A stretch of DNA of 64,000 nucleotides from Gnetum montanum (taxonomy: Eukaryota; Streptophyta; Gnetopsida; Gnetales; Gnetaceae). Below the pieces are notes generated by a model that ran no database searches, had not been told where the DNA came from, and saw nothing but the letters and a program-made list of their open reading frames with translations. Shown here one piece after another: positions 1 to 12,625 of this stretch. The translations under genes were made by a program, and so were the position numbers. Where the stretch lies: assembly GCA_015680685.1 (NCBI GenBank), contig MNCI01025099.1:207373-271372 (forward strand), in the 5' to 3' direction. The stretch's first letter is position 1, and each line of letters begins with the position of its first letter.

Positions 1-1254
1 GTGCATTTTACCATGGGTAAGTTGTCATTTTCAAACTTGTAAAACATGATGTTCAGAGTGTAGTCCTAATGTTGGAATTGTGCACTACTAGTAGAGAGTA
101 TAGTTGGAGCCAAGATGATGCATTGAAGTGGATGCCTACACCTTGGACTGGAAAACATTGATGAAAGGAAGCAAGCACTAGGCCACCTGCCATGGACACA
201 CATGGAAGATAGGAGGACACAAACATCTTTCAAGTACCCCAACTACTCACTCCCCTTTGTATTTTTTGCTTATTTTATTTATTTTTTGCTCTTTGCACTC
301 TGAGGGTTTGGGGTCTGGCTTCTTGTTGATGCCCTACCATGGTAGGGGTTGCCACTGTTGTGGGCAATTTTGACCATTGCGGCTATAGAGAGGATGCATG
401 ATGGGAAGGGTTTTTAGAGGTTGTGGTTGCAGTAGTGAACAACATAGCCACCAATGGGAAGGCTGCGAGCTCCCACAAGGGCTGTGCATAGGGCTATGGA
501 ACTAGGTAGCGTTTGCTTGCCAGGGTGTTTGTTGGGGCACATGAGGTTTTTGGAAACAAAATTTGAAAAATATTTAGCTTCTATGGCATGGGTGAGGTAG
601 GGATCTCAGTTGGACAACTGCAACTAAGGATGGCCAGTTGCAGAGTAGAAGGTGCCATGAGGTCCTATAATTTTTTGTCTTATTAGCGTAGGCATGGATG
701 AGGGCTCTGTTAGTGGCTGACGGCAACTAGCCACAAGGCAAGGGTACAATAGTGGTTTACCCTATGATTTTTTTTGTTATTTTTCAAAATAAGCTACAAG
801 TGAGGATGAGGCATGTTAGAGGCCATAGGGGGGGATGATCGCCACTATGCACTGCAATTGTTTATATTCATTTTTTTATTTTAAAACTTTCCAAGTGCAG
901 TGTAGAGGGGTATATGTGTTGGATAGTTGTGGGGGAGGTTGCGCCTTGCAGCATGGTAGTAGGGGTGGATAGGGTGTTTGGTGCCAAGGTGTATTTTCTG
1001 TATTTTCCATTTTCTTTGAAAATTTTTTGGTGAGGCAGCAATGAGGTAGGGTATAGGTGTAGCATGCAAAGCTATGGTAGGGCTTGGGGCCCAAAGGAAG
1101 GTAGGGTAGTGGACACAAGTGTAGGGTGCACATGGCATGATGGGTGTAGTAGTGTGGAGAGGGCAGTGGATGATGCACAACACTATGATAAGGGACAATG
1201 TATGGAGAGTATATTGGGGTGATGACCAAAATTTCATTTCTACTAGCCACAACT
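1..1254. other. Unrecognised G/T-skewed region, no gene
   Basis: The + strand is rich in G and T and poor in C, with T-runs such as those near 770-785 and 865-885 separating G-rich stretches that reuse words like GGTAGGG and GCATGGTAG. The open frames on the - strand here (up to 124 codons) are overlapping and proline/histidine-rich, as expected from the base skew, and show no domain. It may be the far end of the old element that also holds 2015-5569, but I cannot show that. Confidence 0.4.
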
Positions 1255-1760
1255 AGGACTATGCTCCTTGTCTTGAAGGTGTAGTTAACACCAAGTATTT
1301 GTCAAAATGGCATCTACCCAATAGTTAGTTTTTTTAGGCTATGCTCTATGGAGAGCATAGTTAGGAGTTAGAAAATTTTGCAACTTGGGACTGCACTCTC
1401 CACTTTCCAAAGTGTAGTCAGGGTGCACCCAGAGTTAGAAAAAATTTGCTATTCCCAAACTACGCTCTCCATTGAGGCAGTCTAGAGTTAGAAAATTTTT
1501 GCAACTTTCCAAACTACACTATCTAGAATTAGAAGAAATTTTAGCAAAAATTGTGCAAATTGTGCAAATGCTAAACTTGTGAAACATAGCAATGCAAAAG
1601 GAAAAACTTGAAATGATGCTAAACATGAGGGTTGTAACAGTGCTAAAATTACAAACTATAACAATGCTAAACCTATGAAAACATGCAAAGTATGACAATG
1701 CTAAATGGGTAAACACATGTGAAATAGAATGCTAATCCTATGCAAAACATGTTGTACCAC
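1255..1760. repeat. Degenerate repeat with GAGCATAGT/GCTCTCC words
   Basis: Loosely repeated units contain words such as CTATGCTCT, GAGCATAGT, ACTACGCTCTCC and GTTAGAAAATTTTGCAA, followed by a stretch built on ATGCTAAAC. The same words in the same orientation recur at 20930-21800. The two blocks could be parts of one old repeat family or of an LTR pair, but they do not align cleanly enough by eye to call LTRs. Confidence 0.4.
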
Positions 1761-2014
1761 AGTGAGTACTAGGTATATCAAATATATTAGTTGATGTCCT
1801 ATACTTGCAAGGCCCAAGGGGGTGATTGTAAAAATTAAAAAAAAAATATTAATCTATGTTATATTATGCTAATTTTGCTAACCTTAATTTATTAATTTTA
1901 GGTCAAAGTTGTATATATGTACATATACTAATGCATCATTTGTTGCTTTGCAATTGTAGAGTACTACTAAAGGCTATCCTAATTATCGTGAAGCTTGTGG
2001 GCATCTTGTGCTAC

Positions 2015-5000
2015 ATGAGTGAGCCTATTCCCAACACACCTACACCAGATATGTGTGTGGATCAACAAGAAATGTGGTTCTAGCTAGGGACATGTGAGTT
2101 CCTGGAATTCCTGCTATAGCACTTTAGTGTGATCATGTGTTCACACTTAGTAGTGGAGGCTGCCCAGTGTTATAATAGAGACATTGTTGCTTGGGGCTAA
2201 CCAAAACATCTTGAGGTTCATGTTTGATGAGCCCACTACTAGGGATGATGGAGTAGGTGGTTTAAGCAAAGGCCCTAAGGTCACTCAATGCCTATGTAGG
2301 AATTGGTAGATGATAGGGTTCAATTACTGCAACAAGAGAAACACTCTTTTCATCATCTTGTGAGTGCACACTTTATTCTAGAACCTACTTAGAATTGTCT
2401 ACTATATGGAGGGTAAGTGCTCTTTGTGGATTTTGTAGTGTGTTTTTTTTTTCTATTTTTTTGCTATTTGCTCATGCTAAGTTGCTAATGACTCATGCTT
2501 AATGCCAGATTTAGAGTTGACGAGTAGGACCTACATGACAAGGTAGATGCTCTAGCCTTGACTCGTACCACCCTAGGGGTATTCTCATTGAGTGCAAACA
2601 TTCAGGAGATGTGCTCAAGTAGGTGGGGATCGATCTAGAGGCCTATCCTACCTAATACTTGAGGGCATACAAGCAGTGTAGGATCCACGACTAGCTGGAT
2701 GAGGAGTGGGCCGTTGGTGTGCTCAACATTGAGGAGATGCTTGCACCAGCACCTCCATCTCGCACTCCATTTGTACTACATATGCATCTACCATTTTAGC
2801 TCATGTGCTTTCTCATGTGTGTTTATTGATTTGCCTTTGCATGGTGTTTATGTTGTTTTGCCTTTGTTGTAGTAGCAATTGCTTTAGGTGAGGTGATGGT
2901 GGTCACCATAGGTTCAATAGAGGCCACCCTCATTATGAAATATGGTGATGTAGAGGGTGCATAGCATTGGTTGTGCCACAAGGCCTTAGATGCACTAACC
3001 ACTAGGCTCACACATGTTGGGTTGATGGACTTGTTCTTGGCCCTTAGCCTAAGTATTCTGATGGCTGAAATGGTCACCATCATTAACTCCTTTAGTAGTG
3101 ACGTCTCATAGTTCATCACTCAAGTGTGTAGTGTGAGGGTAGTGCTAGACCTCAGTGAGGCCTTCTTTGTTGACCTCTTTGGCCATCCTACTAATGGCCT
3201 ATTGGTTGTTGACAAGGCCATCAAGGAGGTGGATCCCATGGGAGAGATCAAGGATTGGTTAGGAACCTTCCAATCTCACAAGGGCATCCCCATTAAAGAT
3301 GTGCTTGTTCCTAAGGTTCGAGAGCTCTACCTTCTTTTTTGTACCTATGTTTTTCTAAAGTTTCTCTTCAAAGGAAAAACCCTTAAGGTGGAGTAGGTGT
3401 GGGTGATGAAGGGGTGCTCTAGGAGAACATAAGATTCAACTAGGTACCCTACATTTCCATCAGCTTGCATGTAGATATCTCTCACTTGCAATTCAACCTC
3501 CAAACAAGGTTTCACATTCACTTTGTGTTCTTTGTAGGATATCTATGAAGGTTTGAAAATCTCTTGATGGTTTGTGATGGTGGGAAATGGGTCATATAGG
3601 ATCATGAGTAGCTCCCCAAACCTTGGATCAAGCATATGTTCATGACCACTCATGCATAGGACCCCCTAGAGGAGATCGATGAGTTGTTATTTGTAATGAC
3701 CAAAGGCCCTATGGGGCAATCATACTATTTGCATGACAACATGGGTGAGGGTCCCCCAATTGGCATTGGGAATGTGAACAAGCTGGATTGTTACATTGCA
3801 AAGATGGTGGGACCATTTAAGGTAGAAATCAAGAGGCCACGTCCTATGGAGGAGGTTGCTCCTAAGGTCAGAAGGATAAGTGGAAAAAAGATCCATCTTA
3901 AGCTTCAAAGCTTATGCACAGAGGTTTCAGGTTAGTATGCATAACGTATTATATGCATTCATTGTATTTTTATATGTTTATATTATTTTTTTATGTTATG
4001 TTATGTTAATGTGCTAATATGTGCTAATGTCTGCTAAAGTGTTCATATGCTATGTGTGTAAGTTGCAGAAATAGGAGAGAGGGCTATTGAATTGATAGCA
4101 AAGGATGTGCCTCCTCAAGTTGAAGAGGAAGCTCATGGAGATGAGCTGCATGATGCAATAAAGACCCTCCAGTAGTTGGAGGAGGAGGGGTTGCTCCACC
4201 TTGATGGGGGTGATTTTGATACCTTATTTGATGTTGTGTAGCTAGGTGACCCCCCTACTCTTTCGCTTGAGGGCCTACTAGGTAAGTGATTTGGATTGCC
4301 ATCTATTAGTGCCTTTTTTCTCTAACATCTTTGGTTGTTTGGTTGTATGCTAATTACATTGTTATGTTATAGCCTTAGACATGCCTAACTATGGTCCCAC
4401 ATGTACTTATCACATGGAGCCATGGGTAGACATGCCTGACAAGTTTTCCTTTATGGAAGGTGTCATGGAGGACATGGTTGACCATTTACTACAGGTAGAT
4501 CCCAAGCTTGGTATGTGCATGATGTTGCTTTGCTTATGTTGCTCTAGAAACTAAATTCTTAGTTTGTGGCTAAGGTTGATCACTTATTGCATGCCAATAG
4601 GTTCTAAGCTTTCAGGGGATTCAAGTAGCATGGCCAAGGTAGATGTCCTTCCTAAACTCCCTCCTAAAGTGGATTAGGTATCATGTTGTACGTATAAGAT
4701 AGTGATTAAGTGTACACTTTCCTATGTGAAAGTGTGGTGGATCTATAGGTGCTCAATGAGCACATGTTGACATGCATGCATAAGCTTTAGGAGAGAGTGA
4801 GGAGCTAGGACACAAAGATCAGGGATCTTTAATCTCAATATGACTTTCTAGTGGCTTAGTTACAAGGAGAAAACACTTGGTAGACCTCCAAGATAGAGTA
4901 TGCTAGGTATTGGTCAGTTATTAGGGCAAAAATGAGGCCACTTGAGAGATTATCAAGTAGTAGCTATAGATGAATTTGCTCAGCTAGAAGAACCAAGATT

Positions 5001-5569
5001 GGAAAAACTACAACACTAAGGTGTACAGGTGGAGGCAAACTTTGCACAAGCATGATGTGTACCTTAGGTGGTACAAGGAGGAGTCTATTGAATGTTACTA
5101 CCTTGAGATGTTCTAGAGGCAACTAGTGGGAGACAAGCCTACAAGTTGTTTGCTTAGCATACAGTGGTGAGTGGCTCTCCTGAGAGGTAGATTGTCATCC
5201 CCTCAAGAGAGACTTTCTCTACTACCTTTTTCATGGAGCTACCCCCATGGATTTCCATGGGCAAAGGTAAGACTCTCATAGGGATTAACTTTGGCTAGGA
5301 GGACTAGACGTGGCTATTTAAGGCTAATATCCTCCAATTCTTGGAGGATGGCCTTGGTAGGTTGCCTCTAGACATGATGGATGAGGGACCCTCTTAGGTT
5401 AGTTTTTGGTTATTTTTATGCTTTTTCGATGTTTTGTGTTAGTTTAGATATTGTAAATTTTCTTACTAATTGTTCATTTTTTTTTGTGTTGCAGCAGATA
5501 CCAAGAGATGCTACAAGCCCTAATGGCAAAGTGGAGGAAGAAGAACTAGTTGAGCATGTCTTGATGTAG
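2015..5569 (+). pseudogene. Decayed multi-exon gene, unrecognised product
   Basis: Coding-like sequence runs from an ATG at 2015 to a TAG at 5567-5569 and is broken by introns with GT-AG ends: 2413-2508, 3931-4068, 4282-4372, 4511-4600 and 5398-5494. Removing the last four keeps one frame across each junction (exon ends 3930|4069, 4281|4373, 4510|4601, 5397|5495), which is hard to get by chance. The frame from about 3400 to 3930 is interrupted only by TAG/TGA codons explainable as CAG/CGA changes. Parts before 3400 and after 4700 need frame changes, so small indels are present. The translated exons are acidic and include a helical, coiled-coil-like stretch around 4750-4920 and a basic, aromatic-rich stretch around 4990-5110. 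No family is recognised. It lies antisense to the gypsy gag frame at 15976-19623 and may be a transposon-borne extra gene rather than a host gene. Confidence 0.55.
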
Positions 5570-5759
5570 CCTTGTTGTTAGGCACTTTTGCATTTTTTGC
5601 TACATGGTGTAGATGATCATGCTATGTACTATGATTCATGTGAGATGTAATTAATGCATTTGCTATATACAGTGTGCAATGTGTAAACTTCTATTTATTT
5701 GCTATGTGTTTACTATGCTTACTATGCGATGAACGAATGTGCTAAGTTAAGTTCATGCG

Positions 5760-5842
5760 ATGGTAATGTGACTAGGCCATTGTGAGTCCCATGCTAGGTT
5801 AAAGCTATAGTAGGAGGGCTAATGCTAGTTGAAGGTCATTTC
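5760..5842. repeat. Left part of tandem array interrupted by the chromovirus
   Basis: Units of the form GCTAGTTTAAGGCCATTTTG appear here in degenerate form (GCTAGGTTAAAGC, GCTAGTTGAAGGTCATTTC). The array resumes at 15374 after the inserted element. Its last five bases (5838-5842, ATTTC) are the left copy of the chromovirus target duplication. Confidence 0.6.
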
Positions 5843-8639
5843 TATAACACCCCACCCTTGTGAGGACAAGGTGATGCCTAGGATCAAGAAATCTTAGCAT
5901 GAAAGCATGATAACTAAAACTAATAATGTACAGGATGCACAATAGTAAGAAAAGTCAAAGGGTACAAAACTTTCCTATCATACCAAAAACCAAACATATA
6001 TATATATATATATATATATATCACCTTAGATAAATGCATGTCTCTACATAAAGAAAACTATACATTTCTTTGCAAAAATACAAAAAAACACTTAACGTCA
6101 TCATCATATAAAGAAGAGTACAAAGAGTTCCATACAAGGATATATAGTCCACACTAATGTACATGAAAATATACATCAACCAAGCATACAAGCTTTTTCC
6201 CTCCTCTATCCTTCTTCTTTGTGCTCTTCTAGGCTCCTGCACCTTTCATCTGTAATGAAATAAGGTTAGTACATAGTTGAGTGAGAAGCCTTTACACTTC
6301 CCCTACTAGATGGTTGACAAGTGTTGTTCTAGAGGAGAGGAGTGGGATACAAGGCAACCTTCAATAGTGTTAGTCTCATGCATCCTCAAAACAATACATA
6401 CCATATCAAACATAAACCTAATTTATGATCATACAAGCATAGACAAAGTCATGGTTTGACATCATCTATCATGCCCATGACATACCAGAAATAGTCCATG
6501 ATCCACACAATCATAATCCAAACAGAACACCTAGACTCAATGATATGACTCACAAACCAATACTATCACATACATAGCCCATGTGGTTGTTAGCATATCT
6601 ACGATTAGTGTAGCATGTGAAAAGTTGCCATGAGTACTCATAATAGCCATGGCATATAGGTCTTTTATTAGTTTTTTATTTATCCAACTAGTGCAAGGGT
6701 CCGTCAACCTATGACCTGTAACCACTAGCCTTCTGGAGAACTGGCGATAGGGATGAACACACCTATGCCACTAACCAGCCATAGGGATGAACACACCTAT
6801 GCTATTCTACTCTTAAGATGAGGCTTGAAATAGGAGCCTTAAGGATGAATGATAGTGGGGATCAATCTATACTACCTCTAGGGTGCTTCATCACTAATCA
6901 GTCCACACCCTCATGTTAGCACCACTTTCCAACGGCTATCACAAGTATAATCATGAAAACATATATAAATTTTGGGTAGCTTAAGCAACCACATGTCATA
7001 AGCACAACACACCCAACCAAACAACCACATGGATCCATCCCTAATAGTTATAGTCATGCCATGAGAAAAATACCACAATGTAACAAAACGATAGGAAGAC
7101 CTCAATAAGACAAACAATACCCTATTCCTTAAAAGACATGGACCTTGATACAAATGACTACTAGAATAACCTTCAAAATGAAATATGCCCAAAGAGAAAA
7201 CTAATCCCATGATTAGAAATTCCTTTCCAAAATAATCCCAACAATACTAATTTTACCTAAATCGAACTCCTAAAAGCAAAGCTATGTGCATTCAAAGTTT
7301 GGTTAATAAAATAATATTTAAATAATATTTGGAACACCCAAGAATTCTTGCACCCTAATAGGCCCCACAAATAGCATATCATATGAGGCTCATCAACACC
7401 ACATACCACAACCCACAAGTCCACATCATCTCATACACTGCATATATATATTCATCCATAATACGTAACCAAAATTGGACAAATTTGGGAAAAACAAAAT
7501 AACACATCTGAGCTCAATCCTTGAGCTATCCATCCCAAATGACCACATTGCATGATCATATACACTAATCTAGCATAAAAATATAGGGGGAAGGCAAAGA
7601 CAACCCACCAATTCAAATTGTTGGGGTTGAAAGGCTAAAACAAGGAGAAAATCCTTAAAAATTTGGCAGGACTCCATTTTGCTTCCAAAAAGTTCTGCAC
7701 CCATGTAGATATGACCACATTAATCCCAAATCCGAGTTCAAAACAAGAAAAAAGTATCCACAAGGCTTAGAATCTAGTAAAAGAAGAGAACAGAAAGAAA
7801 AATGGTAGAAAATAGACTCATGTGCATTTTTTGTTTCTGAAATAGAGAAAATAGAAGAAAGCAAAAAAAAAAAAAAAAAAAAAAAAAAANCCCCAAGCAT
7901 GGTAGTGGGCAGTGGTCTCTTTATCTTAAAATATGAAAAAATAAAGTAAAATTTAGGCCATATTACTTGTGGTAGTAGCAAAAAGGCAATGGTGTCACCT
8001 ATGGTAGTGGAAATACTAAAGGAAAAAAATAAACATAATAAATGTAATATACATTCAACCTTTGCTTGGGTTTTTTAGGTGCATGTCACATACTATGTGA
8101 TTTTTACTTTCTTCCTTGGTTATTTTTTTTAACTTGAATTATTTATTATTTTCTTGAATGATGTTTTCATAAGTTAGTTTTATTTTTGTCTTTGCCCCTA
8201 ATACCATAAATTTTAAACTTGTGTAATAGACACACCAAGATTCCAAATCAAAATCCATCTGAACCTATGAGATCCTTATCACACACGCTACACATTCACA
8301 TGCCAAAACCACACCTAAACATCACACAACATAGTGCTATAGTGCAAATTCCTAGCTACCAAAATCACACAAAATATAAAAACATACAAGATTAGTGCTC
8401 TTGTACCCTAATCCAACACTCCTACTAGCAACCTAACCTATCTAACACATCACATAGGGCTAGTATACATAATCAAGTTAGTTAAGCATGTAAAGACATG
8501 ATAATAATTACAAAAAAATTGAAGCCTCATAACATATATAATACATTAACTCATCCCCGAAAACCCACTAGGACTCCACATGTAATGTCTAAATCATAAG
8601 TGTATGACCATACCTACTAGCTCTGGGTGGGATGTAATA
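5843..8639 (-). repeat. Chromovirus 3' LTR
   Basis: This is a 2797-bp direct copy of 12626-15368. It contains a (TA)n run at about 5996-6020 that is much shorter in the other LTR, and an A-run ending in a single undetermined base at 7890 where the partner has only a short A-rich stretch. Its end next to the internal region has decayed from the canonical CA to TA on the + strand. Confidence 0.9.
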
Positions 8640-8640
8640 C

Positions 8641-8652
8641 TCTTCCCTCTTT
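8641..8652 (-). promoter_or_regulatory. Polypurine tract of the chromovirus
   Basis: On the - strand this reads AAAGAGGGAAGA and directly precedes the 3' LTR, the position of the plus-strand primer in LTR retrotransposons. Confidence 0.75.
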
Positions 8653-8689
8653 GAGAATCTTCCTCTTGGAAGATCTCAACATGGGCTAC

Positions 8690-11210
8690 ACACATCGTAG
8701 TCTCCACCTCCCAAGTAGCTTCTAAAGCTCCATGACTACTCCATAAAATTTAAACCATAGGAATAAACTTACTATGTAGCTGTCGCATCATACGATCAAC
8801 AATCTTTATTGGTTACTCAACATAACTAACATTTGATTGTAGTTGTATTCCTGAATGACTAATCACATTTTTTTTCATTAGGCACATAATTCCATAGCAT
8901 AGATACATGAAAGGCATCATATACATGTGCCAACTGAGGAGGTAATGCTATCCAATAGGCCACTTTCCCAATCTGTTGTAACACATGAAAGGGATGAATG
9001 TATCTAGGAGCCTATTTCCCTTTTCAGCCAAATTAGGTAAGGCCTTTCAAAGGAGAAACATGAAGGAATACATGATCTTTGACTACAAACTCTAGTTACC
9101 TTCGACACTGATTAGCATATGCTACTTGCCTATCCTATGTAGCTCTCAATCTATCTCAGATCTCTCAAATCTACTTTGTAGTCTACCTCACCAAATTGAT
9201 GCTCCCCTGCTGACAATCTTCTATGGTATCCCAACATAATTGTGTTCTACATGGCCAACCATATAAAATATCATATGATGCTACTTTTAAACTCTCCTAA
9301 TAATTTTTGTTATATGTAAATTTAGCTAATGGTAGCATCTGATTCCCACCTTCTCTATACTACAAGGCATAGGCTCTCAACATGTCTTCTAGAATTTTAT
9401 TCACCCATTTAGTTTGACCATTAGTTTGTGGATGATATGTTGAACTTATATTTAGCTTTTTACCCAGCTCCTTTTGAAATGCTTGTCAAAAATGTAACAT
9501 AAATCAAGCATCTCTTCATGGCACACCATGGAATCACACTATCTCTACAAGAAAGAGATGTGCAATTTCTATTACACTCCCTGATGATCGTGTGGCAAGG
9601 AAATGGGTAGACTTTGTCAGCAAATCAACAACTACTAAGGTATCATCACAACCACTATGACCTTGTAGAAGACCAACAATGAAATCCATACCAATGGAAT
9701 TCCATTTTCACTGAGGAATGTCATGGAAATACAAATATCCCCAACATCTTTGATGCTCTATGTTCACTTCCTGGCAAATTAAACAGTGAGATACATACTC
9801 TCCGACATTCCCCTTCATACTAGGCCACCAATACATTCATCATAAGCTCTGGTACATTTTCTAACTACATCAATGCATTTGGTATATGCTCATGTGGGCC
9901 TCATCCATCAATTGAATTTAGAGAGCTTCTCAAACACATACTCAACCATCCCTCCATAATACTCCATGACTATCCACAAAGAATGGTCCATTAGAGGTAA
10001 GCTATTGCCTCAATTCCTAACACCAAGGATCATATCATTTTTTCTCTCATATCTACTCTTGAAAATCTAATTGGATTGTTAATTTATTAGCTTACTTGCC
10101 AACCTACTCAATGCATTTGCTACTTTGTTAGTCTTGCCAAGCCTATATTTACTAGTGAAATCAAGATCAGCAAGTAGCTCCACCCATCTATGTTGTCACA
10201 AGATTAACTATGGTTGGCTCATAAGATATTGAAGGCTCTTATGGTTAGTCCAAATATTCACCTACTCTCCATATAGATAATGCTGCCAAATCTTCAAGGC
10301 AAAGATCACAACACCCAATTCTAGATCATGCATGGGATATCTAGCTTCATGTGATCTTAATTGATGGGATGCATAAGCCACAACTTGTCCATCCTACATT
10401 AACACATAGCCAAATGCATCCCCTGAAGCATTAGTACTAACATCATATGGATGTCCTAGGGTAGGAGTTACTAGCACAAGAGTAGTCACCAATCTATGCT
10501 TCAACTTCTCAAATGCAACCTAACAAGCTGGGCCCTAAGTAAAGATAGCCTCCTTCCTCAATAGTTGAGTCAAAGGAGATGCCATGTAAGAGAAATGTTC
10601 TACAAACCTCTGGTAATATCCTAATAAACCTAAGAAGATTTGTACCTCCACTACTGATTGTGGCCTAGGCCAATCACGAACAACTACAATCTTAATAGGA
10701 TCCATAGAGATACTAGCTCCTAACACCACATGTCCTAAGAACTAAATCTTTGATTTTTAAAATGAACACTTGGATGGTTGAGAATATAGTCAGTACTCCC
10801 TAAAAGTTTGTAAAACCATTTGTAAGTGCTCTACATGCAATTGCTCATAAGGAGAATATACTAAGATATCATCAATGAACACAATTACAAACTGATCTAG
10901 GAATGGATGCATCACACTATTCATGAGGTGCATGAAAACTGCTAGTGCATTTGTCAACCCCAAGGGTAGCACTAAAAACTCATAGTGACCATACCATGTT
11001 CTAAATGTTGTCTTTGAAACATCTTGTACACAAACTCACTTGATGATACCTAGACTTGAGATCAATCTTTGAGAATACATGAGCTCCCCGAAGTTGATCC
11101 AACAAGTCATCGATGCATCGTAGGGGATATCTATTTTTCATAGTCACTTGGTTTAACTACTTGTAATCTATGCATAACTGCAAACCCCCATCCTATTAGA
11201 AGATACTATT
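8690..11210 (-). pseudogene. Chromovirus pol: RT, RNase H, integrase, chromodomain tail
   Basis: Read on the - strand, RT begins near 11205 (LCIDYK, then [15 protein letters not shown] and FSKIDLKS), continues through GLTNA and the catalytic [10 protein letters not shown] near 10865, and ends with GLLGYYQRFVEHFS near 10600. RNase H follows at about 10480-10210 (STNASGDAFGYVLM, then ASHQLRSHE and HDLELGVV), with the expected D-A-S present as N-A-S. The integrase core is visible near 9710-9600 (GMDFIVGLL, VVVDLLTKSTHFLA). At about 8830-8690 a tail with HSKFIPMV and EATWEVE resembles the chromodomain region of Tekay-type elements. The frame is broken by many stops, several explainable as CAG/CAA to TAG/TAA, and by indels. 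It is non-functional in this copy. Confidence 0.88.
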
Positions 11211-11234
11211 AACCCAGGGGAAAGAGAATGATAG

Positions 11235-12600
11235 AAAAGAGCTACATGATGTGAAACCATAGGATCTATGAAAGAATGGCTAGCACTAGGATCAAATAAC
11301 ATTAACACAGGAAAGTCCAAAATCATACCTTCCATCTCCATCACTATGTTTGGCTACACATCCAAAGGCTAGTTTGTTAAGGCATACACCTGTTCTTAAG
11401 TCCTTTGGTCCCCTCCCCCAAGTTGAGTGACTGGTGCTCCCATCCACTCTAAACTGGAGGTCACTACCCTTAGCCTCTACCTCCTCCACTACTACCTACC
11501 TTCTTTGGGTACTCCCAAGCCTGGTGCCCTAACTACCCACATGCAAAATAGTTCTGGTAATCCCTTTGTAAATGACCAGATTACCCACATCTATAACAAA
11601 CAATAGCTCCACAACCAACTCTAATAGTAGGACCATCAGTGGGTGTTGGGCACTCTCCTCCATGGCCACAAGCATGCTTAGAGGGGACAAGTCTCTCTCT
11701 AGATGTCAGTCCTCTCTTCTACCCTTGTCACCTCTCTCTACGTGTTGTATCCTCCTACTAACTCCTCTCTAAATTCATGGCTACTACTCTAGCTTCATCA
11801 TAGGAAGTCAATCTAAGAGGTAATAGATGATCCTTGAAAGATGGTCTCAAGCCTCAAACAAACCTGTTTGTCCATGACCAAGCATTTGTTTGCATCTAGG
11901 GTACATAACTACTCAGCTCAAAGAAACGAGCATCATACTTCACCATAGACCAACTACCCTAATACAAATGGTAAAACTCATTCTCTTTGGCCTATTCATA
12001 TTGGGTAGACACATAATGACCTTTGAAAGATGCTAGAAAATCATCCCATGCCACCTCTTGACCAGTCCATCCCTTTGCATGCTCTTTAGTCATCCACCAA
12101 TGTTGGGCAGTAACAACCAATTGTTAAATTGCCAAGTGAGTTTGCTGCACTGATAAATAGCTCATAAAATCAAGAGCCTTTTGCAATTCCTCAAAACATT
12201 TTGTAGCCACAGTGGGATCCTTAGTGCCATCAAATTTAGGAGGTCCCAATTTTTGAAATTGCTCCATGAGTTTCCTAATAATAGGCTACCTATTTGCTTC
12301 TCTTGAGTCTCCACTACCACTACCACTACCACTTCCCACTTCCCACTTCCTTGATCATGGGAATAGGAGTAGGAGCATCACTAGTTGCAACATGCTATTG
12401 TATGATCTATAAGAATTGTCGTATAAGATCTAGCTACCTATTTACAAGACCACTGCTAGATGTTGGAGGAGGTTGCTCTTTTTCATCATTAGATCCTTCT
12501 GGTCTATAGGCCCCACCAACATCATGACCACGTCTACTATACATCTTTGTAACCTAAAATTACACAAATGGGTGAGTACCCCGATCATCATACAACATCG
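11235..12600 (-). pseudogene. Chromovirus gag with two zinc knuckles, and protease
   Basis: The retrotransposon gag domain is clear at about 12270-11970 on the - strand (LGPPKFDGTKDPTVATKCFE, HWWMTKEHAKGW, FKGHYVSTQY). Two CCHC zinc knuckles lie near 11605-11500: CYRCG-x-SGHLQRDY, with the last Cys changed to Tyr, then ACG-x-LGHQAWEYP. Each carries a stop (TAA, TAG) where Gln is expected. A protease active-site region reads LFDPSASHSFI near 11300-11265, where DSGASHSFI is the family norm, so catalysis would be lost. The frame then runs into RT within about 100 bp, far shorter than the usual protease-RT spacer, showing an internal deletion. Confidence 0.8.
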
Positions 12601-12610
12601 AAGAAAAATA

Positions 12611-12622
12611 GCTCTAATACCA
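12611..12622 (-). promoter_or_regulatory. Primer-binding site, tRNA-iMet type
   Basis: On the - strand this reads TGGTATTAGAGC, four bases inside the 5' LTR end. The canonical plant initiator-Met primer site is TGGTATCAGAGC, so only one C-to-T change separates them. Confidence 0.85.
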
Positions 12623-12625
12623 CAA

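Noticed and set aside
868-1252. Overlapping - strand frames of up to 124 codons
   Set aside because: Three frames are open over the same stretch because the + strand is G/T-skewed. The products are Pro/His/Tyr-rich with no domain, so this is a composition effect.
5996-6020. (TA)n run as a special signal
   Set aside because: It is an ordinary microsatellite expansion inside an LTR. The partner LTR has only a few units.
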